The notes under the pieces: generated by a model
The model's database searches: none
Told to the model about the DNA's origin: nothing
Seen by the model: the letters and a program-made list of their open reading frames with translations, nothing else
Source: Hypsibius dujardini
Lineage: Eukaryota > Tardigrada > Eutardigrada > Parachela > Hypsibiidae
Assembly: GCA_001579985.1 (NCBI GenBank)
Contig: LRSR01000649.1
Coordinates: 1-64,000 of the forward strand
Length of the DNA stretch: 64,000 nucleotides
Direction of reading: 5' to 3'
Part shown: piece after piece, positions 25,421-36,500 of the stretch
Position numbering within the stretch: position 1 is the first letter of the stretch
Layout of the letters: every line of letters starts with the position of its first letter
Program-made: the position numbers and the translations under genes

Positions 25421-28400
25421 ATGTTTTTAAATTTAGTTATTTTATCAACCATCCTTGTCCCAATCTGTTTGGTGCCACTGGAAGCCCAACAGTCCCCGTT
25501 GCAGGTGGAACTGATCAGTATCGGTCCGGTGTCGCCGCTGTCCACGACCTCGCTGGTCTACATCGCCCCCGCCATGGAGACTACAGTGGAGGAACTCAAC
25601 AACGGATCCTACACCGGACACGTCAAGTTTAGCTTGAAATTTCTGTACAACCGCAGCCTCAGCAACGGGAACGATGTACAGTACTACAGCGACCAGATGA
25701 TGGCGAATTGGTATTATATGGACCGTTCCAAAACCGCTAATGTCAGCATCATCATTTTACCAGGTATATACAGTAAAGTACGTGACAATCTCCATACCGG
25801 GGTGGTACATGTGACACGCATTAGGACAGTGCCCCCTGCCCCTCACTGAGGGTTTTATTAATTAAAATCGACCGTGAAAGTTGAGAAATTAATCAATTTT
25901 CAAGCAGAAACAGCAGCGAAAAATAACAAAGAAAAATATGACGATTAATTCACAGGTATCTCCCAGGAAGTAGATTTAGGGGGAAACAGCTAGTTCCATA
26001 GAAGGGGCACTTTTTAACTGGAATTTACCTCTTTCCATCTTACATTTTTAAGTTAGTCGAATCTGTTTAGCGTATCTAGACGTGTAAAATCAGTGGTAGA
26101 TGTTAGGAAATCGGAAAGACATGCATTAATTGACGTATTTACGTATTTCACATATGAAGAGAGCTCATCAGGGTCAACAGTACAACAATTTCTGTTTATA
26201 CTTTTGAGTCTAAATGTTTTGAAGGCTTCCGGAACACGGTTAATTCCGTCGTAATTGTTGAGACCGTCCCTAAGCGCATACACTGTAGATGAATGAGTCA
26301 TATTACTCATCCAAGATAAACACATCTGGATCCTTTTGCGTTAACGTATGTCGTGGCAATTGTATGCAAATTTTGTTGTTTCTGGCTTAAAAAATGTCTG
26401 CAGGTGGTCCGGAGGACATCTACATAAACCGCCTAGCAGCTAACTGGAACGTCTTACTCCTTACATGGTAACTGCCTGCATGGAAACTCCAAACTTTCCC
26501 TCGTGTCTGGATGTCTGTTGTCTGGAAACCCCTCTGTTAAACTGCTTCTCTATTCAGTCCCTTGTCTCTGGACTTCTTTTATATAAATTATAATTGTCCG
26601 TAATATAAATTTGCTGTTACTGCTATCCGTTCTAACGCTGTTTGAAATTCTCGCGCAACTAATAATACCATTGTATAAAAATTTATGATCTGCAGAAAAG
26701 TTTGTCCGACTGCATTTGTTAGCAATGCCCCATTGTCTCTCACAGTTTGCAATTATTTTCCCATTTGTCGTTCATTTCAGCGGATCCATTAAAGGGGTTC
26801 AGCGCAATAAAATGATAAGCCCGACTTGGGTGGCCACCACTGTCTACAGTTCCCCTGATGCCGCCCGGTTCTTCGGCAAAATCTGCGACCTCTATGGCTG
26901 GACAACGCTCTTCATTGTCCACGACAAACTGTCCCAACCAGTGTTCTATGCTGGTGCGGGCGCTGTGATTGACCAGTTTAGTTCCACTTCAAAATATCAG
27001 CTAACAACGAACGTCATTAACGCCAGCAACGCGGAAGAACGTTCTAACAGTCTCCGACTGTTTGCCACGGTGGGAAGAGGTAATGACCTGGTGAAGAAGT
27101 CACCCGGAAAATTGTCTCATTTTCTTCTAAAAATTATTTTCATAACGGTGTTCGTTTACGGGTTTACAGTACTTTTCTTCTTTGGCCACGCAGAACCCTT
27201 TCGGCTGTTTATGGTAATTCGATCAAATTGCAAAATTTCATTCTCCCCGATGTCACTTGAATCTAATTAATTTCTTTTTACCCTGTCAGATCACAGCCTT
27301 TGGAATGAATATGACCAACAGTGAATACGTGAGTAATGCGGCACCAACACACCTGGGATTTCGGCCGCGTGCAGCGCGGGGTTGATCACCACACCTTTTT
27401 TAGATATATATTGTCATGGAACCATTTCATCACAATCTGATTGGAAACTACACCTGGCGCAGCAAAGACCTTGATTCCGACTGGGTACATTGATCGTTCT
27501 GTCTGTCTGTCTGTCCATCTGTATGCCTGTTCCTCCGTCTGTGCGTCTGTCTGTCTGTCTGTCTGTCTGCCTGCCTGCCTATCTGCCTCTGTCTCTATGT
27601 CTGTCTGTGGGTCTGTTTGTTTGTCTACCATCCTATATGCGTAACTTCCTTATTGTCTTCCTGTCCACCTGCCTATCTGCACCTGCCCGAATTTGCGTAC
27701 GCCTGTGCGCAAATATGTACCTGTCTCTCCCCGTACGCCTGCAAGCAAATCTATGTTTCAGATGGCGGAGAAGGCCTTCAGATCCGTCCTTTTTATGTCG
27801 CTCGAAGAAACAACGGGGGTGGCAGGACCATCTGAGCCCAAAAACCTTCGGGAGGAATGGCGGAGGAGATCACGCAATGAGTTCAACTACACCTATTCAC
27901 AAGGAGAACTTGTTCGTGCCGAAAACTGTCGGGATGATCATTGTGTTATCGTTTCACTGTGTTACGTAATAAGGATTCGTTTTTGCAGTTCCTGCCACAT
28001 GTAGCGACCGCTCGCTATACCATCAGTATGGCCGCCCAAATGTTAAATGAGTCCCGCTCTTTACACAATGTTTCCTATAACGACGGGCGAGCCTTGGCCA
28101 AGTTACTGTCAGACCGTTCGTTCAGTGTGGATGGGAAAAAGATCGTCATGGATAAATTTGGCCAACGCCAGATGAACTGGACCTTGGGCTATTACGACGA
28201 GCAAACCGAAACCTTTGAGGTTCGATGTTATTCATAAAGCATTTGTAATTTTCGTTATAAAAGAATCAACGATCCATTAGAATTTCAACTCCAAAACGGA
28301 AGCTTATAAAATGAAAATTTATTAAAAATAATCTGACAGTAGCAGTTGAGGTATTTAATGTAATACATATCATTGAAAGTCATGTACCGAGATAACTAAA

Positions 28401-28985
28401 ATCGTCAATGAAAATGCTAAAAACGTGAAACCGATGCTTTAGTTTAGTTTATTAATTCACAGGACTTTTTACTGCAAAACGGTGCGGAACCCCAGCTGGT
28501 TCGAATGGGCCTGCCTCTTTGGTACGGTCAGAATGATTCTCTGCCTGCGAATGAGCCCGACTGTGGATTCAGAGGAAACAGGCCGAAATGCGCAAAGACA
28601 TGTAGGTTTCGTGTGACCTCTAGAGTGTAGACATTAACTAACTACGCCATAATATCAGTGTACTGTACTACTACATTGTACCCTAATTAACTTGTATTTT
28701 ATTTACTATTGTCAACAAAGCATCCTTGAAGGAAGCATACACCATCGCCGGATGTACTGTGGTCATTGTAATCTGTTTTGTCCTTTTCGGTACAGTCGCT
28801 TTAAGGTAAGCAGGAGACCAGAAGGCTTCGTCATGATTATTTCCCTTGGATGAAAAGCCTGCCTCAAAATGGACCATATGAACTGAGTTTTACTGTACTT
28901 TCGCAGGAAAAGGTGGCTTCCGGATGATGGCTGGTGGCACTTGAACGCGACAAGAATGGAAGGAGCTTTGCAATTTCTCAAATAA
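25421..28985 (+). CDS. ANF-receptor-like single-pass receptor with short tail (NPR-C type)
   Basis: Eleven exons: 25421-25763, 26404-26467, 26781-27079, 27194-27213, 27290-27328, 27404-27484, 27762-27911, 27989-28219, 28463-28601, 28721-28805, 28907-28985. They join in phase to 509 codons plus stop. Order: signal peptide (MFLNLVILSTILVPICLVPL), a type I periplasmic-binding-fold ectodomain like the ANF receptor region (SPTWVATTVYSSPDAARFFG; FGMNMTNSEYIYIVMEP; many N-x-S/T sites), one TM segment (AGCTVVIVICFVLFGTVAL) and a tail of about 28 residues starting RKRWLPDDGWWHLN. That tail start resembles the juxtamembrane start of receptor guanylyl cyclases, but a TAA ends the frame before any kinase homology or cyclase domain. 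NPR-C clearance receptors have this size and plan. The donor at 27912 (GTTCGT) is weak and is the least certain junction. Ligand unknown; a decoy/scavenger role is inference. Confidence 0.8.
27498..27640. repeat. (GTCT)n array, NPR-C-like intron 6
   Basis: CTGTCTGT units directly after the donor at 27485 and degenerating toward the acceptor. Confidence 0.85.
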
Positions 28986-29012
28986 AAGGCGATGATATAA
29001 CTGTTCGCATCA

Positions 29013-29018
29013 AATAAA
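29013..29018 (+). terminator. Candidate poly(A) signal of the NPR-C-like gene
   Basis: AATAAA 28 bases after the stop codon. A second AATAAA overlaps the stop codon itself (28981-28986). Only 137 bases separate this gene's stop from that of the convergent FBXO7-like gene. Confidence 0.4.
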
Positions 29019-29122
29019 CTCTCGGTGAAAGAAGTAGAGAAATTATTCCACAGGTACCGCAGACAACTACATACTTTCTGATCAACAAATCTCGCTTTTA
29101 CATCAATGGCTAGACTTTTCGC

Positions 29123-31428
29123 TCAGAAAAAATCATCCTCATCAAACGGATTTAGATTCGGAAAAGGCATATATCCGACCGGCCGCACTACCTGGCCAGG
29201 ACCATTGATCCATGGATAGATGTTGGTATAGGGTTGAAAGCTCAAGGTTCGCGTGTGCAGGGCGGTCCTTCTTGTCTTCCAATTGTGAATAAACGCCTTC
29301 GATTAAAAAGAAAAAAAGCAAAAGATAATCACTGCCGGTACAAAAGATAAGATTACAACGGTTAGCGGTCCGAAATCAGCTTGTAGTCTGTCTGTCAGCC
29401 TGCCTTTTGTTTGTTTGTCTGCCTGCCTATCGGCCTGCCAATCTCCCTCAATGCCTTTATAATGAGTGGATGTATTGGTCTGGCTGTCTAATTGTACTGA
29501 CTGCCTTGAGGAGTGGGCCAAAATAATGGCCACTAGTTCATTACCTGTCTCCAAGAGCCGTACTCTTCCCGAACCTTTTCATCCGACACGGTGTTGAAGC
29601 GGTCAAACTCTCTTCTCGCCATAGTCCGCCACACATTCTCCAGGCCAAACACACTTCGTGCTCTACTGCAAGTCTTTGCTAAGCTCACCGCTGACTGCAA
29701 CGATGATCGGATGAAAATGCGCTCCAACACGTCCAACGGCAAACTATCTAGTCCGACCAACACGGGCGGTTCTAATCCGTGAGCAATAATGGCTTTTAAC
29801 TTGAATACTACGTTTTCCTTCAGCTGAATGGCAAGTTTAGGGAGATTCCGGTACATTTCGACGATGTTGGTGCGGAGATTTCCGCTGTAGGCGTTGCTAA
29901 TCCAGTACCTTGTTAAGGAGACAGGGCGACATGGTTATGTTACTGGAAGATCTGCTGCCAAATTGGTCACGGGAAATTAATATATTTAATGAATTTACAC
30001 TTAATTGGCATAACAAATACTGCGCAATTTGCAGTAAATGGCAGAGTTTTAAATAAATCCCGAGTATCAAATCTAGAGTAGTCCTCCTCTTCTATTCATT
30101 CACAAACGAACAATCATTTTATTCCAAACAAATATCCCCTCAGCTGAATGATCTATGTAGCGCTTGAATTCTCGGTCACCTTATTTCACCGTACAAATAG
30201 TGCGAATTCAGAATAGACGCGTACCGTACAAAACTAAACATACAGTACAATATGTAGTGATTCAATAAAAAGTTGGACTTTAATGGTTACTAAAAAACGA
30301 GAAAACGTGTAGACCGTTTAAAATATAGGTAAAATATTTTTACAACAGCTTTACGGGCCAAACAATTATCTTGATAGGATAGCAATATAAACACACCATT
30401 ACCTGCTGGCCATTAGCGAGAGGGAAGGACACGTAGGATGAGGTTTCACTCGAAATGCGGGTGCGACGGCAGACTGAAGCATGATCTGTTTGGGGAGTCG
30501 GGCCATGTCCGCGCGAGAGAAGATAACAGTGCAGGAGTAATCGTCTCTAGTGAGGTTAGGGCAGTTGCACCGGTGCGTGTAGTGGGAACGACGAATGTTC
30601 TCCGAACATTCCTGGTCTCCTTCCTCCTGTCATAGCAATAACAATACAAGACGAGATCCTCGAGACACTTGGCACGGTTACAAACCTTAAGAGAATCTAA
30701 TTTCAAGTATATAATTATGTAAACACGTTATTTATTAAATAAATAAGTAAAAAGTGAAGTAAATAAATAACCTAGGTCTTGTACTCTAAGAACAAAAATA
30801 TAACCAAGGACTCTAGTAATCACGTCAATCCCAAAACATGTGTGAGAACTAGCCAAGCGTACCATCAATTATTTTAGAAATGAGGTCAATACAATTAAAG
30901 ATTGATCCATCAAGCCACGTCATAAACTGTGAGTAGGACGGAAGGATAAAAAGATTCTCTAAACAGAGCAATAAAGCAATCGAGTGCACTAGAGGAAACC
31001 CTAACATTAAGTCAAGTAATCAATTAAACGATCCTCAAGCAAAACAAAATAATGAGGGATAAAAATGTCAGAAGCAGCAAGGAAATGGAAAAAGACTAGA
31101 CTTAACCTACCCTCAACTTGACGAAACCTTCTTCCCACATGAGCGTGTCCATTACTAATTGAAAACCATCCAGCACTCCGATATTTCCGTTCTTTGCTTC
31201 AAGAAGTAGTTCCCACGCACGTTGAAAAGTCTCTGGAACCGCTTGCTCGGTACACTCCAACAACGAACGGGGTGCCGTTGAGCCGTCCTTGCCTGCTGAT
31301 GGGGTCACGATGGGACGGAGGAATATCTCCTCCGAGTAGGAGATGGAGGGGATTGGCAGTGGAAGGGCCACAAAAGGAGATTGGCCCATCGGACTCATGC
31401 CATTTAACGTGTCTTCCCCTGGTTCCAT
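29123..31428 (-). CDS. FBXO7-like: FBXO7-like F-box protein
   Basis: Four minus-strand exons: 31428-31111, 30626-30403, 29908-29545, 29296-29123, joined in phase to 359 codons plus stop. The first half has the FP-domain-like layout of FBXO7 (DGFQLVMDTLMWEEGFVKL; then a Cys-rich strand segment with CNCPNLTRDDYSCTVIF; then NIVEMYRNLPKLAIQLKENV, matching the FBXO7 helix before the F-box). The F-box reads LDSLPLDVLERIF through SLAKTCSRARSVFGLENVWR. The end is a Pro/Phe/Asp-rich tail (PFPNLNPFDEDDFF) like the proline-rich end of FBXO7/PI31. Family role: substrate receptor of an SCF ubiquitin ligase, proteasome binding and, in flies (nutcracker), caspase control. Vertebrate FBXO7 is longer and has an N-terminal ubiquitin-like domain; none is seen, so either it is absent or an upstream exon was missed. 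Intron 3 holds a short (GTCT)n tract. Confidence 0.72.
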
Positions 31429-33514
31429 TTTGGCCGGTAGTCAATCCTACCCCCAAACATAAACCATTCTTAATGCAGCCCACTGAAGGCATCAAAACCC
31501 ATCGAAAGAATAAAGTAACAATTTTACCTTCTTCACGTTTGAAAAAATTCCGGGGAGAGATGGAAGAAATGGATAAATTGGGGAAACCACAACAACGAAG
31601 ATCAAGATGTAGTTCATTATATTGTGCCGTCAGACGCACCATAAGGAAATCCTACTGTATGGTTGGCCGTGTGTGGGGCAAAAACTTTGGGCAAACAGAG
31701 TTAGAACCAGAGATGGGCAACTCCGGTAAAAAGAAACTCTAACTCCACTCCAACTCCTTCCACAACTCCCACTCCACTCTTTTCCTCTAAGAACCCACTC
31801 CAACTTCACTCCACCGGTCAAATGAACGTAATAAAAAACAGGAACATACGTTTTTATTTGTAATTACCGTTCACACGGCACATCAAGAGGTCTCGAAATT
31901 TGCTCCAGTCGTTCGCTGAGGACGTTCAGAGAGAATAATGTCACACAAATTGAAAGTGCGTTAAATATCGGCTGTGGAACCAGGGGCCGGAAAAGCTCGT
32001 ATCGCGGCTTTTTTCAATCGAGGAAATTTCACACAATTCTTCCAATAAGAAACTGAACAGCTACTGTACAGAGTGTAGTAGTTCTAGTGTTGTACTGTAC
32101 ATGCAAACTGCACCGTGTACTGTTGTACGTAGTATGGGATGGATTTCTACTCCATCATTCCAGACCCTTAGCCACATTGACTCCCCTAAACAGGCAAGGA
32201 GTGGGCTATGGCTTAGTGGGCCACGTTTGATTTCTCCAAATAAATCAATCAAATGGAATCTCAAGGCTGAAAATTCGATAAAACACAACAATCCCACTCC
32301 ACGCAGATCAACTCCAACTCCACTCCCAACTCCAGCTGTTTCAACTCCAACTCCGGCCAAAAACTCCGGAGTGGAGTTGATGGAGTTGAAAATCTCCAAA
32401 CTCCGCATTCGAAATTGCCCATCTCTGGTCTACATGACATAAATTGTGAATTACTGTACATAGATTTTTGCTTGCAAGACCACGTCAGCAGACCACGTAG
32501 TAAAGTTCGCAAAGGTGAAGCAACAGTAAGTTCTTCCGCTACCCCAGGACTTCCCTGCTCGATATGGTTTGAATGCTTGGACGGGGTCACGGGGAAGAAC
32601 CCTCTAAAAATCAGTGTACGTGATTAGAACCGCTACAAACTGAAGAGTATGCCATGGAAGAGAGAGTAATACTCCTCAAGACAACACAGAGGTGGAAGGA
32701 ATTCTCGTTTGGGGGTAAGGTGTCCGTAGACATCAATGTTCTGGTCTACTTCTATTGTATAGAAGAAAACCACAAAGTTTCCTGTACAATGCAATACAAA
32801 CTTATCCCGCACCCACAGACATGCGTCTGACCCTGAATTTTAATCATACATCACTACGAAAGGGAGTTCTCGTCTTTTATGAGACGTTTCCGAGTAAAAG
32901 ATGAAAGTTATTGGCCATTTCCGATGTAATATGTCCACGCAAAGCGTGTTGTGGGACAAGGCCTCCATTGTTAGCGAATTACACACTACTGTGCGGTCAC
33001 GAACCTTGCGGGGACTACCGCTCAATTACCCCGCATAGTACGACGGCTATAAGGAGTGCTCAACGGCACGGATCGATCACCTGATTCACAGTTATGGGCA
33101 TTCTTTCAGAAACGATGTATATCAATCAAGTGTAGTATACGACGTACTGTCCGTGTACACATGCGCGGATTCGTGCGTTACTCACCCCCGACTGTGTTCC
33201 TGCCCCGTGCCCCAGCTTTTCCGTCTGCGGCACCGATTGGGATTAAAAATTATCCTTTCCTTGATACTGAGTCCAGTAAACAAGGGCGAACAGAAAGTGA
33301 TGTGACGTCGTATTGCGACAATTAAACCCCGATTATATTTTATCATTTTTTCGATGCGCGCATCAAAAAGAAAAAAACACCAACCATGAAATCTGAGCTT
33401 TTTACTGCTGCACCTTAGATTGTAACGGCTAGACTCAGCTCGACATATGCGCTGACTTTTCTGTCTTCGCGTAGCATTGACATCCTTTTCAGAGTGAGAG
33501 AAAGCACAAACATC
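31429..33514. other. Intergenic region between FBXO7-like and GC-A genes
   Basis: About 2.1 kb between divergent genes, of which 720 bp is a hAT-like insertion (31708-32427). The remainder is unique sequence expected to hold both promoters. Open frames on either strand here lack protein similarity. Confidence 0.5.
31708..32427. mobile_element. hAT-like non-autonomous element (720 bp)
   Basis: Perfect 13-bp terminal inverted repeats: CAGAGATGGGCAA at the left and TTGCCCATCTCTG at the right. Both ends are built from ACTCC/GGAGT words. The flanking 8-mers (GTTAGAAC, GTCTACAT) match at only about half of positions, so the target duplication has decayed or differs. It lies about 280 bp upstream of the FBXO7-like start codon. 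Confidence 0.6.
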
Positions 33515-36500
33515 ATGAATCTCCTGTTGGTCATGCTTTATTGGATTGTTTTGAGCGGGCTGGGCTCAGTAAATCCGACAAAATTAAAGGTGACCATTCG
33601 GTCTGGTGGAGCGACGCTGCCAGCAAGCGTTTATAAGGTACCAAACTTGAATATTATTATCTCTTTCGCAGAATTATTACTGTTTTTTTTGTACAGTCCT
33701 GGAAACAAGTCTATCAGGCTTATCGGCAACTTTACTCGATGGTTGACCTGAGTTATCAACCGGTCGGGCAAGATCAGGCACTTCGGCGGTTCCAGTCAGG
33801 AGAGTATCACTACGCAGGATTAAATGACGACCTCACTGACGTGCAGTACAACAACGTCACTTTTGCCGACTACCAACTTTTTCCCACTTTTGCAATGTAA
33901 GTTAAAACACCTTTCCTTTTTGTTTGGATAGTAATTACATAATTTCGTTGGTTTTTAGGCCCATTTCGATCGCGTACAATGTTCCAGAAATATCGGAGAA
34001 CGCTGACATTGCTGGCGACTTTTCCTCAGGCAGACAGTCACTGGGTAATATGAATCTTACGCGAGAGAACGTTCTCGGAATCTTCAACGGGACAATAAAG
34101 TACTGGAATGATTCGTTGCTTGTGGCGGACAATGCGGGGCTGGCGGAAGTCCATCACCGGATCATTGTGGCAGTGAGAAAGGACGCGGCCGGGGCTACAG
34201 GGATATTTACCCGGGCGCTGGCTGCATTCAGTACGGATGACAACAACAGATTTAGCAGCTTTAGCGACGGTATGATGTAATTAATATGTCGTCTGTATGC
34301 TTCTGTTTCTGTTCTGTATAAGGGGTAAGTAAATGTTTTATCTGTGTCTGTGTCTATATCTATGTACATGTCTGTAGTGGTACCAGTTTCTATGTCTGTG
34401 TCGCTGTCTGTGGCATTGTCAGTATCAGTGTCTGTGTCGTGCCTGTAAATATTGGTGTCCGTTTTTGTCTATTTAGTGACCTATGTGTGCGTTTTGTTTA
34501 TGCCTGCTTAGAGTGCGTAACTACGGTCTAGAAAACAACCTTTGTCTCATTTGGTCGATTACAGGGTGCTCCAAAAGCGGCATCCCGATTAAGTGGAATC
34601 CATCAATGAACATTCAATGTGTCACACAAAATCTCGGATTAGCCTTTTACATCCTCAACACCAAGTATTCCATCGGCTATGCCGGATCATCTGAAGCACG
34701 GGACGCGCAAATTCCCGACGCGCGGCTCTTAAACCAAGAAAACAGATGGACCCGCCCCAGCGTGAGAACCGTCCAAGGAGCAATGGACAACGTTTCCACC
34801 GATTTAGGCACACGCCTCACTGGTTCGCTCGTTAATGCACCAGGTCCTTTGTCCTATCCGATTGCCGGCTACACTTACATCTTAATTCGGAGAACCACCA
34901 TGGTGAACTGCACCGCGGCGATGGAACTGTACCGGATGTTTGCATACCTCCTGGAGGATGATTTTGCGCAGAGCATTGTTGCGGATACGATTAATACCCC
35001 GTTGAGGTTCGGTCTCTGCTGTTTTGTTGCACGGAGACGCGAGATTAACGCCTTTTGCTTGAGAGATGTTTTTTTCAAATTTGTGGCCTTTACAGATAAG
35101 CTCGTAAAAAACAACAAAGGCAAACAACACTAGGGATGAAAAGCTAGAATTAATAAAGTCGTATTAGTTATTAAATATTTAAATACTTGACTTGACATTG
35201 GAGAGCAAACAATTTGTCCAAAAATATTAACCTCACTGCAAAAATGATTGATGAAACACAATTCGCTGATGGCAGAATCCATTGACAAACCCTTCTGCTA
35301 AATTATTAAGGCCCAGTCTTATTCAAAGAAAGTCTTTCGAATCTGGAAAACTCAAATGTAATAGTTCAATACTTTTATTAAGCTTAAAATATTTCATAAT
35401 TGAATCATGCAGCTCTTAAAAGGTAGGGCAGCAATTTCTACAAAAAAATCATCTCTCTCCCCGCAATAAAGATGTGCAGGAATAAAGACACTGAATCTAG
35501 AGTTTTTCGTGATGTATTTTTGCTCTTTGCAGTCCTATTGTGCGGAAACAAGTGGTCCAACATGCACTCAACGAGATGCGATGTCAGGGGCAGCTCGTGC
35601 AAGATTTAGTGGCCGTTGCGATCTCTATTGAAGACGGCTCTTACGATGCCTGGAAGCTGCCGGTGATCATTGTCTGTGCGCTGATCGGCGTGGCCCTCGT
35701 TATGCTGACAACCTTCTTCATCTACGTCAAGTACACCCAGAACCGAAGTGCCATCCGGAACACCTTCATTATTGCGTTGAATCCCATTGAACCGGTCACG
35801 GCTAAGTCCACCGGCTCGCTGCCAACCATGAGCATAGCCTCAACCAACCCCTCCAAAGCGCAGACCCATGACACGATTGAATGGGCCACGGGTAAATTTT
35901 GTCTAAATTATGTCAATTTTGAACAATTTTAACCGGTTATAAACACATCATTGATTTTATCTTGATTTTTATTTATTTATATTTTTTCAAGTTACAAACC
36001 AGAGTTTGAGATATAATTACGAATTACTTTTAAATTATAAAGTTTTAGATGAGGTCCATTTCCTGTAACTAATTTGCATTAGTTCTGGTACACGGTTTTG
36101 TGCTATCAAAATTCGAATATTTTAGACCTATATTGGACAGTACTTTACTATGAAAATCGACAAAATATGATTTGAAATTTCAGAACGCATGTTTCTTTGA
36201 ATATAATACTTCAATATTTAAATTAACTTTCCCGACAAAATTAAAAATTTATTCATGGAAACGCTCAGCAGTTTAAGTCTGGCACTTTTCTGTCTATTTA
36301 GGTACGGGTAGTGGTGTGGTGAAAGTTCAGAGTGGGGAGCAGTTCTTAGTGCGGACGATATGTTCACATTTAATTCCCGATACGATGCAGTGGTCAGCGA
36401 AGATCATGCTGGTTAAACTGAAGGAAAAAATCAGTCATGCCAATATTTTGAAACTGATCGGGGTTTCGTTGCATGATGAAAAATGGAAAATGGTGACGAA

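Noticed and set aside
25421-28985. The ANF-receptor-like gene as a GABA-B or metabotropic glutamate receptor.
   Set aside because: It has one TM segment and a stop soon after it, not seven TM segments.
31194-31742. 182-codon open frame on the plus strand over the FBXO7-like first exon.
   Set aside because: It overlaps the coding exon antisense, has no similarity that I recognise, and the minus frame splices correctly.
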